Below are positions 10,351 to 19,657 of a stretch of DNA of 64,000 nucleotides, piece by piece (within the stretch, counting starts at the first letter, position 1; every line of letters starts with the position of its first letter). Position numbers and translations under genes: made by a program. The notes beneath the pieces are model-generated. The model was not told the origin of the DNA and did not search any database. It was given only the letters and a program-made list of their open reading frames with translations. The stretch spans positions 6,040,001 through 6,104,000 of the forward strand of contig JAEOAD010000982.1 of the NCBI GenBank assembly GCA_036365145.1, written 5' to 3'. The DNA comes from Orientallactaga sibirica. Taxonomy: Eukaryota > Chordata > Mammalia > Rodentia > Dipodidae.

Positions 10351-10964
10351 CACAGAGTGTAGCTAAGTATTTCCCCTTTCTCCTACAATAGATAGTGCAT
10401 CAGGACCAGAGGTTACTATCCTTAAGTCTTTCAGGTATTTCCCGTAATAGGATGTTCTTGCAACATTTCACCTACTTCGTGAAATTTACAATCTGCACCC
10501 ATATTTAAATGTCTGTTGCCAACTCTCTGGACAGTGTTGGATAGCAGATGTGAACAGGTTTTCCATCTTGTAGAGTGGAATCCTTTCCAAAGTGACTTGG
10601 TGTTAGAGTGGGGGAGGACAGACGCTTCCAGTCCCCCTTGGGGAAGGGAAATTGCCCTGCTCAGATGTGGCTCTGTTTACAGAAGGAAGGAAATGGTCTT
10701 GGGAATGTGCCGAAGAACAGACATTTTTGCCTCCAGAATTTTAGCTTCCAACAAGCCTGCATTCCCCTGGACAAGCATGCTGCCTGCTGGGGTCTGTGGC
10801 CCCTGCACACCTGATAATTCTTCCGGTATGTCAGTAAACACACCCCTCTTTAGCCAAAGAGGTGATGATGAATTCTTTCTGAGGAATACTGGTTTTGTGA
10901 GAACAACCATGCCCTCCTGATGCCTAAATGATAGAACTTGCCTTTGATGTCTTTTCTTTTTTTG
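10351..10964. other. Unique noncoding DNA
   Basis: Non-repetitive. The longest frame (134 codons, 10516-10920, plus strand) opens with TTG rather than ATG and matches no domain that I recognise, so it is not called as a gene. Confidence 0.5.
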
Positions 10965-11172
10965 TAATTTTTAAAATTTATTTGTGAGGAGGGAGAGAGA
11001 ACAAATATGAATGAATGAGAATAATTGGGTGTGCCAGGGCCTCCTGCAAGTGAATTCCAGATGCATGCACCACTTTGTGCATCTGGCTTTACATGGGTAC
11101 TAGGGAATCAAACCTGGGTCCATCAGGCTTTACAAGCAAGTGCCTTTAACCACTGAGCCATCTCTCTAGCCT
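10965..11172 (-). mobile_element. DIP-like SINE, antisense
   Basis: TTTTTAAAATTTATTTGTGAG tail side, GTGTGCCAGGGCCTCCTGC, GTGCATCTGGCTTTACATGG and head CACTGAGCCATCTCTCTAGCC. Confidence 0.88.
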
Positions 11173-11328
11173 CAGTTTTGGTTTTTGTTGAAATTAATAG
11201 TGAAAGACAGTATCTTTCCATTTGCCTCACTTGGCTATAAACAGCTCAGTCTCTAAAGTTCATTGTCTAGGATTCACTCTCCCATGATAACCGTGAAAAG
11301 AAAAGAATGCAGATAAAGAGGTTGTTTT

Positions 11329-11330
<2 letters not shown>

Positions 11331-11367
<37 letters not shown>
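11331..11367. repeat. (GT)n microsatellite
   Basis: About 18 near-perfect GT units directly before an antisense ID element, plausibly grown from the tail of that SINE. Confidence 0.92.
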
Positions 11368-11369
<2 letters not shown>

Positions 11370-11440
11370 ATTGGGGACTGAACCAAAACCTTATGCATGC
11401 TGGGCAAGCATTCTACTATTGAGCTACATCCCCTATGCCT
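11368..11440 (-). mobile_element. ID SINE, antisense
   Basis: TTATTGGGGACTGAACCAAAA then GGGCAAGCATTCTACTATTGA and GCTACATCCCCTATGCC: a diverged antisense ID element. Confidence 0.7.
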
Positions 11441-11542
11441 TAGAGAAGGAGTAGTTTTTTTTTGTGTGTGTGTGCATGTATGGAATTAGTAGCCTTTGTG
11501 TGTCAAAGTGATGTAGTTGAGTCACATTTAAGAAATGGGCCA

Positions 11543-11790
11543 GGGCTGGAGAGATGGCTTAGCTGTTAAGGCGCCTGCCTCCTAAGCCTAAGAACCCTGG
11601 TTCCAATCTCCAGGTCCCACGTTTAGCCAGATGCAAAGTGACCCAAGGGCGCAATGTCGCACTTGGCCACAAGAGGGCGCACACATCTGGATTTCATTTC
11701 GCAGCAGCTGAGAGGCTGCTGGCACGCCCATCTCTATCTGTCTTCCTTTCCATCTCTCTCTGTCTCTCTCTAAATAAAAAACAAAGAAAA
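11543..11790 (+). mobile_element. Long-variant DIP-like SINE
   Basis: GGGCTGGAGAGATGGCTTAG head, B box region GGTTCCAATCTCC, the extra block with CAAGGGCGCAATGTCGC and CACAAGAGGGCGCAC, and a CTCTCTAAATAAAAAACAAAG tail. AGAAATGGGC flanks it at 11531-11540 and 11791-11800. Confidence 0.9.
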
Positions 11791-11800
11791 AGAAATGGGC

Positions 11801-11948
11801 CAGCTGGGCGTGGTGGTGCACGCCTTTAACCCCAGCACTCGGGAGGCAGAGGTAGGATTGCCATGAGTTCAAGGCCACCCTGAGACTAAATAGTGAATTT
11901 CAGGTCAGCCTCAGCTAAAGTGAGACCCTGCCTCAAAAAAGCACAAAA
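11801..11948 (+). mobile_element. B1 SINE in a stacked insertion
   Basis: CAGCTGGGCGTGGTGGTGCAC start and a complete B1 body ending GCCTCAAAAAAGCAC. It is bounded by AGAAATGGGC at 11791-11800 and 11949-11958, so it used the same target sequence as its neighbours. Confidence 0.9.
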
Positions 11949-11954
11949 AGAAAT

Positions 11955-12214
11955 GGGCTGGAGAGATGGCTTAGCGGTTAAGGCGCCTGCCTCCTAAGCC
12001 TAAGAACGCAGGTTCCAATCTCCAGCGGTTCCAATCTCTAGGTCCCACGTTTAGCCAGATGCAAAGTGATGCAAGGGCGCAATGCTGCACTTGACCACAA
12101 GGGAGCACACCCATCTGGATTTTGTTCGCAGCAGTTGAGAGATTGCTGGCGCGCCCATCTCTGTCTGTCTTCCTCTCCCTCTCTCGCTCTCTCTCTCCGA
12201 AAAAAGAAAAGAAA
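11955..12214 (+). mobile_element. Long-variant DIP-like SINE with duplicated B box
   Basis: GGGCTGGAGAGATGGCTTAG head. GGTTCCAATCTC occurs twice, at 12011-12022 and 12027-12038, a 16-base local duplication across the B box. The long-variant block follows, then an AAAAAAGAAAAGAAAAG tail. AGAAATGGGC recurs at 12215-12224. Confidence 0.9.
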
Positions 12215-12228
12215 AGAAATGGGCCATA

Positions 12229-12434
12229 TGGGCTGGGAAGGTTGCTCAGCAGTTAACGGCACTTGCAGGCAAAACCTGTCGGCCCAGGTTCAGTTCCTCA
12301 GTACCTATGTAAAGGCAGATGCAGAAACTGGTGCATATGTCTGGAGTTCATTTGCATTGGCAAGAGGCCCTGGTGCTCTCTCTCACTCTCTCCTAAATAA
12401 ATAAACAAATAAATAGAGATATTTTAAAAATAAA
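12229..12434 (+). mobile_element. DIP-like SINE, ordinary short form
   Basis: GGGCTGGGAAGGTTGCTCAG head, B box CAGGTTCAGTTCC, body AGGCAGATGCAGAAACTGG without the long-variant block, and an AAATAAATAAACAAATAAA tail. More diverged, so it probably predates the stack to its left. Confidence 0.85.
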
Positions 12435-12511
12435 TGGTCCATAGAGCCTGGACAAACAAACAAAAGTGCAACATGGGAGTTTGTCACGTGTTCCCCAGCC
12501 ATTCAAACAAT

Positions 12512-12702
12512 AATTTTATTCGTGGGAGAGATGGTGAGGGGAGAGCACTCTAGCACAGGGCTCACGTCAGGGCCTTTTGCTGCTATAAACAAACTTAGGT
12601 GTCACTTGTGCATCTGGCTTTACATGGGTACTGTGGAATTGGACCCAGGCTGACAGGTTTTGCAAGCAAGCACCTCTATCTGCTGAGCCATCTCCTTTGC
12701 CC
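12512..12702 (-). mobile_element. DIP-like SINE, antisense and diverged
   Basis: TTTTATTCGTGGGAGAGATGG tail side, GTGCATCTGGCTTTACATGG, and the antisense head CTGCTGAGCCATCTCCTTTGCC. Confidence 0.78.
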
Positions 12703-12715
12703 TTATCAATCTATG

Positions 12716-12869
12716 TTTTTTTAAATTTTGTTTGTTGAGGTAGGGTCTCACTCTGACCCAGACTGGCCTGGACTCACTGTGTATCCCATGCTAGCCTCAC
12801 ATTTACTGTGGTCCTCCTGCACAGCCTCCCAAGTGCTGGGGTTGAAGGCATGAGTCATCATACCTGGCT
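12716..12869 (-). mobile_element. B1 SINE, antisense and diverged
   Basis: TTTGTTGAGGTAGGGTCTCAC through CCCAAGTGCTGGGGTTGAAGG to CATACCTGGCT. Confidence 0.82.
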
Positions 12870-13284
12870 TTCCCCCTCCCATTTTTGAATGACTCACTCT
12901 TTAAATGAAAGTGATTTGAAATTGATTGGCCTGGATTCTCCAGCATTGTCCTCAGCGCATGGATTATATTATAAACACAGTTGTGCTGCTTTAATGTAAT
13001 ATGCCATGCCACAGTGCACAAAGTGATGACATTTATGGGCATTCTTTTTTAGTGAGCCTTTATGACCTAAGTACCTTACAAACTTTACAGGACCGATCCA
13101 TACAACAATTGGATGTAAAATGTTAGATGATTCTTGGTTGGCCAAGCATCAATATGGAACCATAGAAGGCTTTTATCATTTGCTATTGGTGTGTTGTTGG
13201 CAGTGGCCTGTGTGGTTGAGTTCTCTTTGCCATGCATAGGTAATAGTGGCTGTGGGATGAAGAGTTCACTTAGCAGCCTGTAGT
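12870..13284. other. Unique noncoding DNA
   Basis: No recognised repeat and no frame longer than 80 codons. Confidence 0.5.
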
Positions 13285-14515
13285 TTACCTTCTCGTTCCT
13301 GGGACAAAAAAGCCAACCACCAGCAGCTTATGGGCGAAAAAGGTTTATTAAACTTACAGTTAAAAAAATTTTTTTATTGACAACTTCTATACTTACAGAC
13401 CATAAACCATGGTATTTCCCTCCCCTCCCCCATTCCCCTTCAGAACTCCACTCTCCATCATATCCCCTCCCTCCATTAGTCTCTCTTTTAATTTGATGTC
13501 ATCCTCTTTTTCTCCTATTATGAGGGTCTTGTGAAGGTAGTGCTAGGCACTGCAAGGTCATGGTCAATTTTTGTCGGGACAGTTGCATTGTAAGGAGTCA
13601 TATCCTTTCTTTGGCTCTTACATTCTTTCTGCCCCCTCTTCCGCAATGGACCCTGAGCCTTGGAGGGTGTGACAGAGATGTTTCAGTGCTGGACACTCCT
13701 CCGTCCCTTCTTCCCAGCACTATGTTGACTTTTGGGTCATCCTAGTGGTCATCGCCATCTGACAAGAGAAGCTTCTCTAACCAGAAGTGAGAGTAGCATT
13801 AATAAATGAATATGAACATTAAGTGTGGTGCTTTCAGGGCAGCTTGGTAGGAATAATATATACATTTAGTCAGACAAGAGCAGGCTTTATGCCCCTAAGG
13901 CTCATGACCTCCCCTGCCATAGACTTGTGCTTAGTTTTTTCAGTACCAGGCATGTATTCCCTTCCGTAGAGAGGGCCTTCAGTCCAATTATGGAGCAGTA
14001 CATTTCCCCAAGAGCAGACATGCCACTATTGCACCCGTTTGGTCATTGGGCCTGTCTGGCCAAACTTGAGGTTTCCAGTGTCCACTGTTTTCACTGTTGA
14101 TGACTTCTGTCTCCCATACGCTGCGTGCAGTGCAGCTTTTTCCAGCTTTCAGTTGGCTGGTCTATAGGGAGAAGGTTTTCAGCTCTGCACCAGCTTGCTT
14201 TCTCCGTGTCCTTGCCTCTCAGGCAAGAGAGGTCTTCAGCAATAGGGTCTTACTATCTGTTTCTCAAGGGCAACCAAGGGCCTCGGCAGTAGCCATTAAT
14301 GGGAAAGCAGAGGCTGGGCATCACAGCCTGCCACAGTAGCTGGTAGGGAGCAGGGAGAGTGAGCTAAGTTCTGGCAGAGGGGCACCTGGGCAATAACATC
14401 CCAGAGCCCACCACTACCAACATACCTCCTCCACCTCCCAAACTGCCACCAGCTGGGGATCGAGTATTCAGTACACAAGAGGCTATGAGGGACATTCCAC
14501 TCAAACCACCATACA
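13285..14515 (-). mobile_element. MaLR-type LTR split by an L1 insertion
   Basis: The left part (13285-13362) has CCTGGGACAAAAAAGCC and TTATGGGCGAAAAAGG. The right part (about 14305-14515) has CCACCAGCTGGGGATCGAG and ends CATTCCACTCAAACCACCA. Both align with the solo LTR at 31436-31783, whose matching ends are CATTGCTGGCAGAAAAC and TGATTCAAACCACCACA. The L1 piece between them interrupts the LTR. Confidence 0.65.
13363..14304 (-). mobile_element. Rodent L1 3' UTR, antisense
   Basis: The plus strand starts with poly-T (TTTTTTTATTGACAACTTC), then CATAAACCATGGTATTTCCC, TCCACTCTCCATCATATCCC, CTTCCGCAATGGACCCTGAGC and GTCCACTGTTTTCACTG. This is the antisense 3' UTR of a rodent-type L1. It is 5' truncated and has no ORF2 coding sequence, so it cannot move by itself. 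Confidence 0.75.
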
Positions 14516-15182
14516 GCCTTAGAGCTTACCTGTAAACTCAGAACAGAGCTAGCTCTAGTTCGAGGAGAATGTACATTGCTCTCCAAAGGAGCCCTTTCCT
14601 GACCACCAGAAAGGGAATGGGCCACAGACAGAAATGACCAGGAGGTCCAAGTCTGCTAACTGCATTTTATTTTAACCAGGTAACATTTTCCTTCCTCCCT
14701 TGCTTGGGGCAGTGACTTTAATGTCTCTTTGAGTGGCAGGACAAGAAATCCAAGACTGTTTCCCTAAGTCTTTCTAGTTTGGGACATTCCTAGAAGGGTC
14801 TTTTGAGATAGTATGGCATCATTCTTTCTTCTTCCTCCTCCCTCTTCTTTCTACCCTCCTTCCTTCCTTCTTCCTCTTTCCTACTTTTCTTCTCCCTCCT
14901 CCTCCCCCTCCCTCTTCTTCCCTCCTCCTCTTGTTCTTTTTAAAATTTTCAGTCTTGAAGCAATTCCTAGAAGGTCAATCCAATAATTCCTTCCAGAGTT
15001 ACCAGTGACCTTTTGCTTAATCATTTGGCACTAGATGCCGGTACCCAGTGTGGCACAGTGCTGGAGACCTGATTAGGAGTTGGAAAGGATCATGCCCCTT
15101 TGGTGCATCTGTAGTCTTGAGAAACACCTGTTAGTGATGAAATGTGCTCTTATTTAGGCATATTGAAGAGTTGGATATTACA
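14516..15182. other. Unique DNA with a CT-rich tract
   Basis: Apart from the polypyrimidine tract at 14819-14936, no repeat family or exon is recognised. Confidence 0.5.
14819..14936. repeat. Polypyrimidine (CT/CTT/CTC) tract
   Basis: TTCTTTCTTCTTCCTCCTCC and following is about 115 bases of almost pure pyrimidine on the plus strand. Long tracts of this type can adopt triplex structure. Confidence 0.9.
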
Positions 15183-15190
15183 GTTAGCTG

Positions 15191-15392
15191 GTTTATTTTA
15201 TTTTATTTATTTGAGAAGAGAGTAAGAGAGAAAGGGGCACAGAGAGAATGGGTGCACCAGGGCTGCTGCAAATGAATTCCAGACACATGTGCCATCTTGT
15301 GCATCTGGCTTACATGGGATCTGGGGAGTCAAACCTGGGTCCTGAGGCTTTCCAGGCAAGCGCCTTAACTGCTAAGCCATCTCTCCAGCCCC
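15191..15392 (-). mobile_element. DIP-like SINE with target-site duplication
   Basis: TTTATTTTATTTTATTTATTT tail side, CACCAGGGCTGCTGCAAATG and head CTGCTAAGCCATCTCTCCAGC. GTTAGCTG flanks both sides (15183-15190 and 15393-15400). Confidence 0.9.
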
Positions 15393-15469
15393 GTTAGCTG
15401 TTTTTTTTAAACTTGTGGAAAAATGCATATATAATTTATCATCTTAATACCCGTTATTATTTCCTTTTC

Positions 15470-15622
15470 TTTCTCCCCTCTTCTCTTCTTCCTCCCTCGT
15501 CTTTCCTCCTCTTCCCCTTCTCCTTTCTTCTAACCTCCTCTGTCCTCTCCTCCCTCCTGTTTCTCTGGGGCTGAGGATTGAATCCAGGGCCCACACATGC
15601 CGTGAATCTATACCTAAGCCTC
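15470..15622 (-). repeat. CT-rich tract followed by ID-like fragment
   Basis: Bases 15470-15558 are pyrimidine-rich (CTTTCTCCCCTCTTCTCTTC). Bases 15560-15622 (TGGGGCTGAGGATTGAATCC, then GGGCCCACACATGCC) resemble an antisense ID element with its end decayed. Confidence 0.6.
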
Positions 15623-15637
15623 ATTTTACATTTTAAC

Positions 15638-15638
<1 letters not shown>

Positions 15639-15668
<30 letters not shown>

Positions 15669-15995
15669 ACATGTGTGTGCAGATGTGCGTCTCAAACACA
15701 CATGGGTAGAGCCCAGAGCAGAATACCTGGTGTTCTGTCATTCTCCCTTTGTTTCCTTGACATGGAGTCTCTCACTGAATCTGGAGCTGCCATTTTTGGT
15801 CAGACTGTCTGACCAGTGAATTCCAGCAATTCTCTCGCCTCTGATCTTCACAGGACTGGGTTACAGGCATGCATGATCATGTGTGGCTTTTTATGTGGTG
15901 CTGGGAAATGAACGTGGGTGCTCTCTGGCCCTTTCAAAGCCCTGTGCTTGCACCACAAGCGCTCTTAGCCACCGAGGCATTTCTCCAGCTCTCGT
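15639..15995 (-). mobile_element. Composite ID/B1 SINE (B4-like), antisense
   Basis: Starts with a (GT)n tail (15639-15668), then GTTTCCTTGACATGGAGTC, CTGAATCTGGAGCTGCC, TTTTTGGTCAGACTGTCTG, GGGTTACAGGCATGCATGATC and the antisense head CACCGAGGCATTTCTCCAGC. It is almost collinear with the copies at 44185 and 55188. Confidence 0.8.
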
Positions 15996-15997
15996 CT

Positions 15998-16340
15998 TAA
16001 TCAATTTTAAGGTATAGTTCAGTGGTAATAAATGCATTCATAATGTCGTTCAACCATCCCCTTCACCTGTGTCCAGGTCATCCTCATCATGGTAAATAGA
16101 CGTTGTACTCATTAAATATGAGGTGTGCATTCTATCCCTGGCTTCTGGCCCCCCAGCACCCATGATTTTCCTGACTGTCTTGGTGACTTCCTTTAAGGGC
16201 TTCAGTAAGTACATTGGTACGTTATTGGTCCTTTGGTGACTGGATTATAGCCAGTGTCAGGATTTTCCTCCTTTTAAAAGCGGAACTATATCTGTGGCAG
16301 GGATCAGCTGAGTTTTATGAGTTCATCCGTCTGTAGGCAC
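15998..16340 (-). mobile_element. Old L1M 3' UTR fragment, antisense
   Basis: GGTATAGTTCAGTGGTAATAA, ATTCATAATGTCGTTCAACC, ATCCCCTTCACCTGTGTCC and CATTAAATATGAGG follow the antisense 3' UTR common to ancient mammalian L1M elements, with the usual spacing. No coding sequence remains. Confidence 0.75.
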
Positions 16341-17048
16341 TAGAGTTGTTCATACCTGTTGGCAGTTGGGAACAGTATTGCTGTGGGCCTTAGTTTGGTA
16401 TCGGTTGGCTCTGAGTTCAAGTTTACATAGTGTATATGGCTAGTAGGCTTCAGAGGGGCAGCCTTGGGCACCAGCTTCAGTTGATCTGTGGAAGCCTGGG
16501 CTGGCTGGTGGGCTGAGACTCTCTGTAAGCCAGATCTGGTATGTGTGACCACTCAAGGAGACATGGGTGGTATCGTGGGAACTTGGAATTCGGAAGGAAA
16601 ATCTCAGAGGAGAAGGCTTTGGAAGTCAGTCTTCAGTGACCATGACTAGGTCCGAGATGCACCTTTGTGGCATGCCTGACTCTGAGGTCATGGTCATGGG
16701 CACTGGGGCCCACAATGGGACTCTGACTCAAGAAATGGGTGAAATATTTACTGGGGGATGGTGTCACTGTGTTACATGTCTGGAGGTCTAGTCAATAATT
16801 TTAATTGAGCAATTATGGGGACTAGAGACTCAGTTGAATTTGGCTTGGATTCGTTTTCCCTCACCCCCTCCACCCCATGTCCAGTTTTGCAGTGGGTCAC
16901 TTTTGCCATTGCAGCTTGGCTTGTGTTACTCAGTTGCAAGAACATGCTGGTCACATAGGTGGTGGGGATGCATAGCCATGTGCTTGCTTACCACCCTTTC
17001 TGGCTAGGAGTTGATGAAGTTGATTTCTCCAAGGGCACTGGTTTGGGG
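16341..17048. other. Unique noncoding DNA
   Basis: No recognised repeat. Frames of 60-74 codons lack any domain or splice context. Confidence 0.5.
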
Positions 17049-17210
17049 TGAGGGGTGTTAAGACAAGGTCTCACCATGTTGCCCAGCCTTGCCTCACACA
17101 TGTGATCATCCTGCCTTAGCCTCCTGAGTGTTTTTGTTTGTTTGATGGACCCCAGGGCCAGGTACGTGCTAGACAAATACTGCATCACTGAGCCATACTC
17201 CCTTGCCCTT
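17049..17210 (-). mobile_element. Old B1 plus ID (antisense composite)
   Basis: AAGACAAGGTCTCACCATGTT and TTGCCCAGCCTTGCCTCACA are a decayed antisense B1. CCCAGGGCCAGGTACGTGC to CACTGAGCCATACTCCC is an antisense ID. The order matches the ID-B1 composite at 22285-22522. Confidence 0.65.
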
Positions 17211-18146
17211 CTATGCTTTTCTTATAGTGAATGCTGGGTGGGAGGTTCCATTTCTGTCTTTGGTCTGGTTTCCTGGGTGACATTGGTTCTTGTTTATTTT
17301 GTATGGGATGTATCATGTGTCCAGAGCCCTAGAGTATCTTCCTTATTTGCTGGCGAGCCTGAATGCTTGGCCTTTGGCAGGTACAGGTGGCTGGGGAAAG
17401 GTTGTGTGGCCCAGTGCCAAAATGCATGTGGACCTGTTAGGGAGAAGCTGGCCCGTGACCATTCCCTGGGATAGAAGATAAGATGTCAGGGCAGTGGGGC
17501 AGATGGGCGACTTAGTTCAGTTGTCTCTGCCATCCAAAGCTGCTGAGAACATGGTGCTCAGTGAACAAGAGAGGGTGGGCAGTGTCAGATTAAGGTCGAG
17601 GGGACCGAGGATATAAGAAGGGATGACAATCTTGGTTTCTTTCCCCTTTGTGGATCTTGCAATGGTCAGAATGAGGGAAAGGCTAGATTGCATGTTGGGA
17701 CGCCAAGGCATGTCTGGTAATGTGGAGATCTTGTGACCGTGGGTGCAGTGGAAATTGCATCAATCTGGGAGTGACAGGGATCAGAGAGAATTATGGCACT
17801 GCTCTTTTGTAGGTGTGACTCCTGGTCAGGCTAACTACCCTCCTTCCTCCCATGCTTTGGAGTCAGCAGAACTGGGTTGCAGTTAGCAGCTTGATGAGGT
17901 TGTGACATGGCTTCAGTGAGATTGCATAAGTGAGGAGTTTGGTGTGTGGGTGTTTGATTAGGGTTATTTTCTGGGGTGCTCTGTGAGGACCTCCACTCCT
18001 CCTTTCTCCATGTGAGTTAAGTTCTACTTACATTTTAAGAGTTGCCCAAATACTCCTTTCTCCCAGTGGCTTTTTGCTTATCAGTGTGTTTTATAATGCG
18101 TGTACAGAGCATTATACTGTAGCACTTTTAGGTTGACTTAGGGTAC
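17211..18146. other. Unique noncoding DNA
   Basis: About 0.9 kb without recognised repeats. A 110-codon frame on the plus strand (17142-17474) starts inside the SINE upstream and shows no known domain. Confidence 0.5.
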
Positions 18147-18750
18147 ATGTACGTTAGCTTTTCGGTGCCTATGACAAAATACCTGTGTGAACAACATAAA
18201 AGGAAGAAAGGTTTGTTTGGGTCACGGTTTGCGAGGTTTCGGTCTGTGGTCCTTGGTTGCATGTGGTAAAAGTACATCATGGCTGGGGATAGATATATGG
18301 CTGAGCAATGTGATTCATCTGGTAGACATGACAGGAGGGAAATGGGTAAAAGGGAGAGATGACACCCCAGTAAACTACTTCTCAACCAGGCCCTACCTCC
18401 TAAATCTCCACCACCTTTTTGTAATGGCATCACATGACAACTCCACCAATGTATTAAAATACCCATTAGCCAGGAGTGGTGGTGCACACCTTTAATCCCC
18501 AGCACTCGGGAGGCAGAGGTAGGAGGATCACCATGAGTTCGAGGCCGCCCTGAGACTACATAGTGAATTCCAGGTCAGCCTGGGCCAGAGTGAGACCCTA
18601 CCTTGAAAAACCAAAAAAATAAAAATAAAAAAAATACCATTATATGAAGTCAAGGTCCTTATGATCCAATCATTTCCCAAAATCCCCATGAGCTGGCAAG
18701 CCTTTAGCACAGGGCCCTTCCAGGGACAATTCATATTCACATCATAGCAT
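18147..18750 (-). mobile_element. MaLR-type LTR, antisense, split by a B1
   Basis: TTAGCTTTTCGGTGCCTATGA, AAGGTTTGTTTGGGTCACGG, CATGGCTGGGGATAGATATAT and, past the B1, ATGATCCAATCATTTCCC and CAGGGCCCTTCCAGGGACAA. The order matches an antisense MaLR LTR, with the normally 3' end at the left. No internal retroviral coding region is present. Confidence 0.6.
18469..18633 (+). mobile_element. B1 SINE inside an LTR
   Basis: GCCAGGAGTGGTGGTGCACAC start and a complete body ending in an A-rich (AAAAAT) tail. AAATACCCATTA before and AAATACCATTA after it are the target-site duplication, placing this insertion later than the LTR. Confidence 0.92.
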
Positions 18751-19195
18751 CTTATGATAATCATGATAGATGTGTCACCCCACCACACGTCCTCTGCGAT
18801 ATGGTTAGGGCTGTGGCACTGCCATCTTGGTCCTCTTGCTCCTGCTGCAGAGTCCTAGGATATGCTCAGTAACAGGTGACAGCGACAAGGTTGATGAGCC
18901 TTCTCACCCCTCCCTCTTCACTTTCAATTCATAGCAGGCTGTGCCTCACCAACTATAGGCCATCTTTGTAGAGAGCAGGCTGAGAATTGAATTAGACTGG
19001 CCCAGTGGGTTCAGGAGCACACCAGCCAGTTGTGGCTCTGTCTTAGAAGACACCCATTATTACAGGTGGAGCAGAATATCCAAGAATATACACACAGATT
19101 ATACAGATTGTATCCAAGATAACCTGTATGTACACAACCAGTGGTCATTGTGGTACAAGAAGAATTTGGCATAAGAAATGGGATATTACTTTTTA
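18751..19195. other. Unique noncoding DNA
   Basis: No repeat family recognised, though the left edge may be LTR remnant. Confidence 0.45.
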
Positions 19196-19418
19196 AAATA
19201 TTTTAATTTAATTTAATTGATTTATTTGAGAGAGAGAAGAGAGAGAAAGCGAAATGAGAGAGAAAATGGGCATGCCAGGGCCTCAAGCCACTGCAAACAA
19301 ACTCCAATGCATGTGTCACATTGTGCATCTGGCTTTACGTGGGTATTGGGGGGGTTGAACCTGGGTCTTCAGGCTTTGCAGACAAGTGCCTTAACTGCTG
19401 AGCCATCTCTCCAGCCCC
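19196..19418 (-). mobile_element. DIP-like SINE, antisense
   Basis: TTTAATTTAATTTAATTGATT tail side, GGGCATGCCAGGGCCTCAAGC, GTGCATCTGGCTTTACGTGGG and head CTGCTGAGCCATCTCTCCAGCC. Confidence 0.9.
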
Positions 19419-19429
19419 GGAATATTAGT

Positions 19430-19657
19430 TTTAAAAATATTTGATTTATTTCTTTGCAAGGAGGAATGGAGAGAGAAAAAGAGAGAATGAGCATGAGCAT
19501 GGATACATCAGGGCCTCTAGACACTGCAAACACTCCAGAAGCATGCACTAGTTTGTGCATCTGACTTTATGTGGGTACTGGAGATTTGAACTTGGGTTAA
19601 ACCCAGGTCGGCAGGCTTTGCAAGCAAATACCTTTAACTGCTGAGCCAGCTCTTCAT
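19430..19657 (-). mobile_element. DIP-like SINE, antisense, with internal duplication
   Basis: TTTGATTTATTTCTTTGC tail side and GTTTGTGCATCTGACTTTATG. The B box region reads GAACTTGGGTTAAACCCAGG, with a small local rearrangement. The head is CTGCTGAGCCAGCTCTTC. Confidence 0.82.

Noticed and set aside
10516..10920. 134-codon plus-strand frame in unique DNA
   Set aside because: It begins with TTG, not ATG, overlaps three other frames of similar quality and matches no known domain. A conservation test could reopen it.
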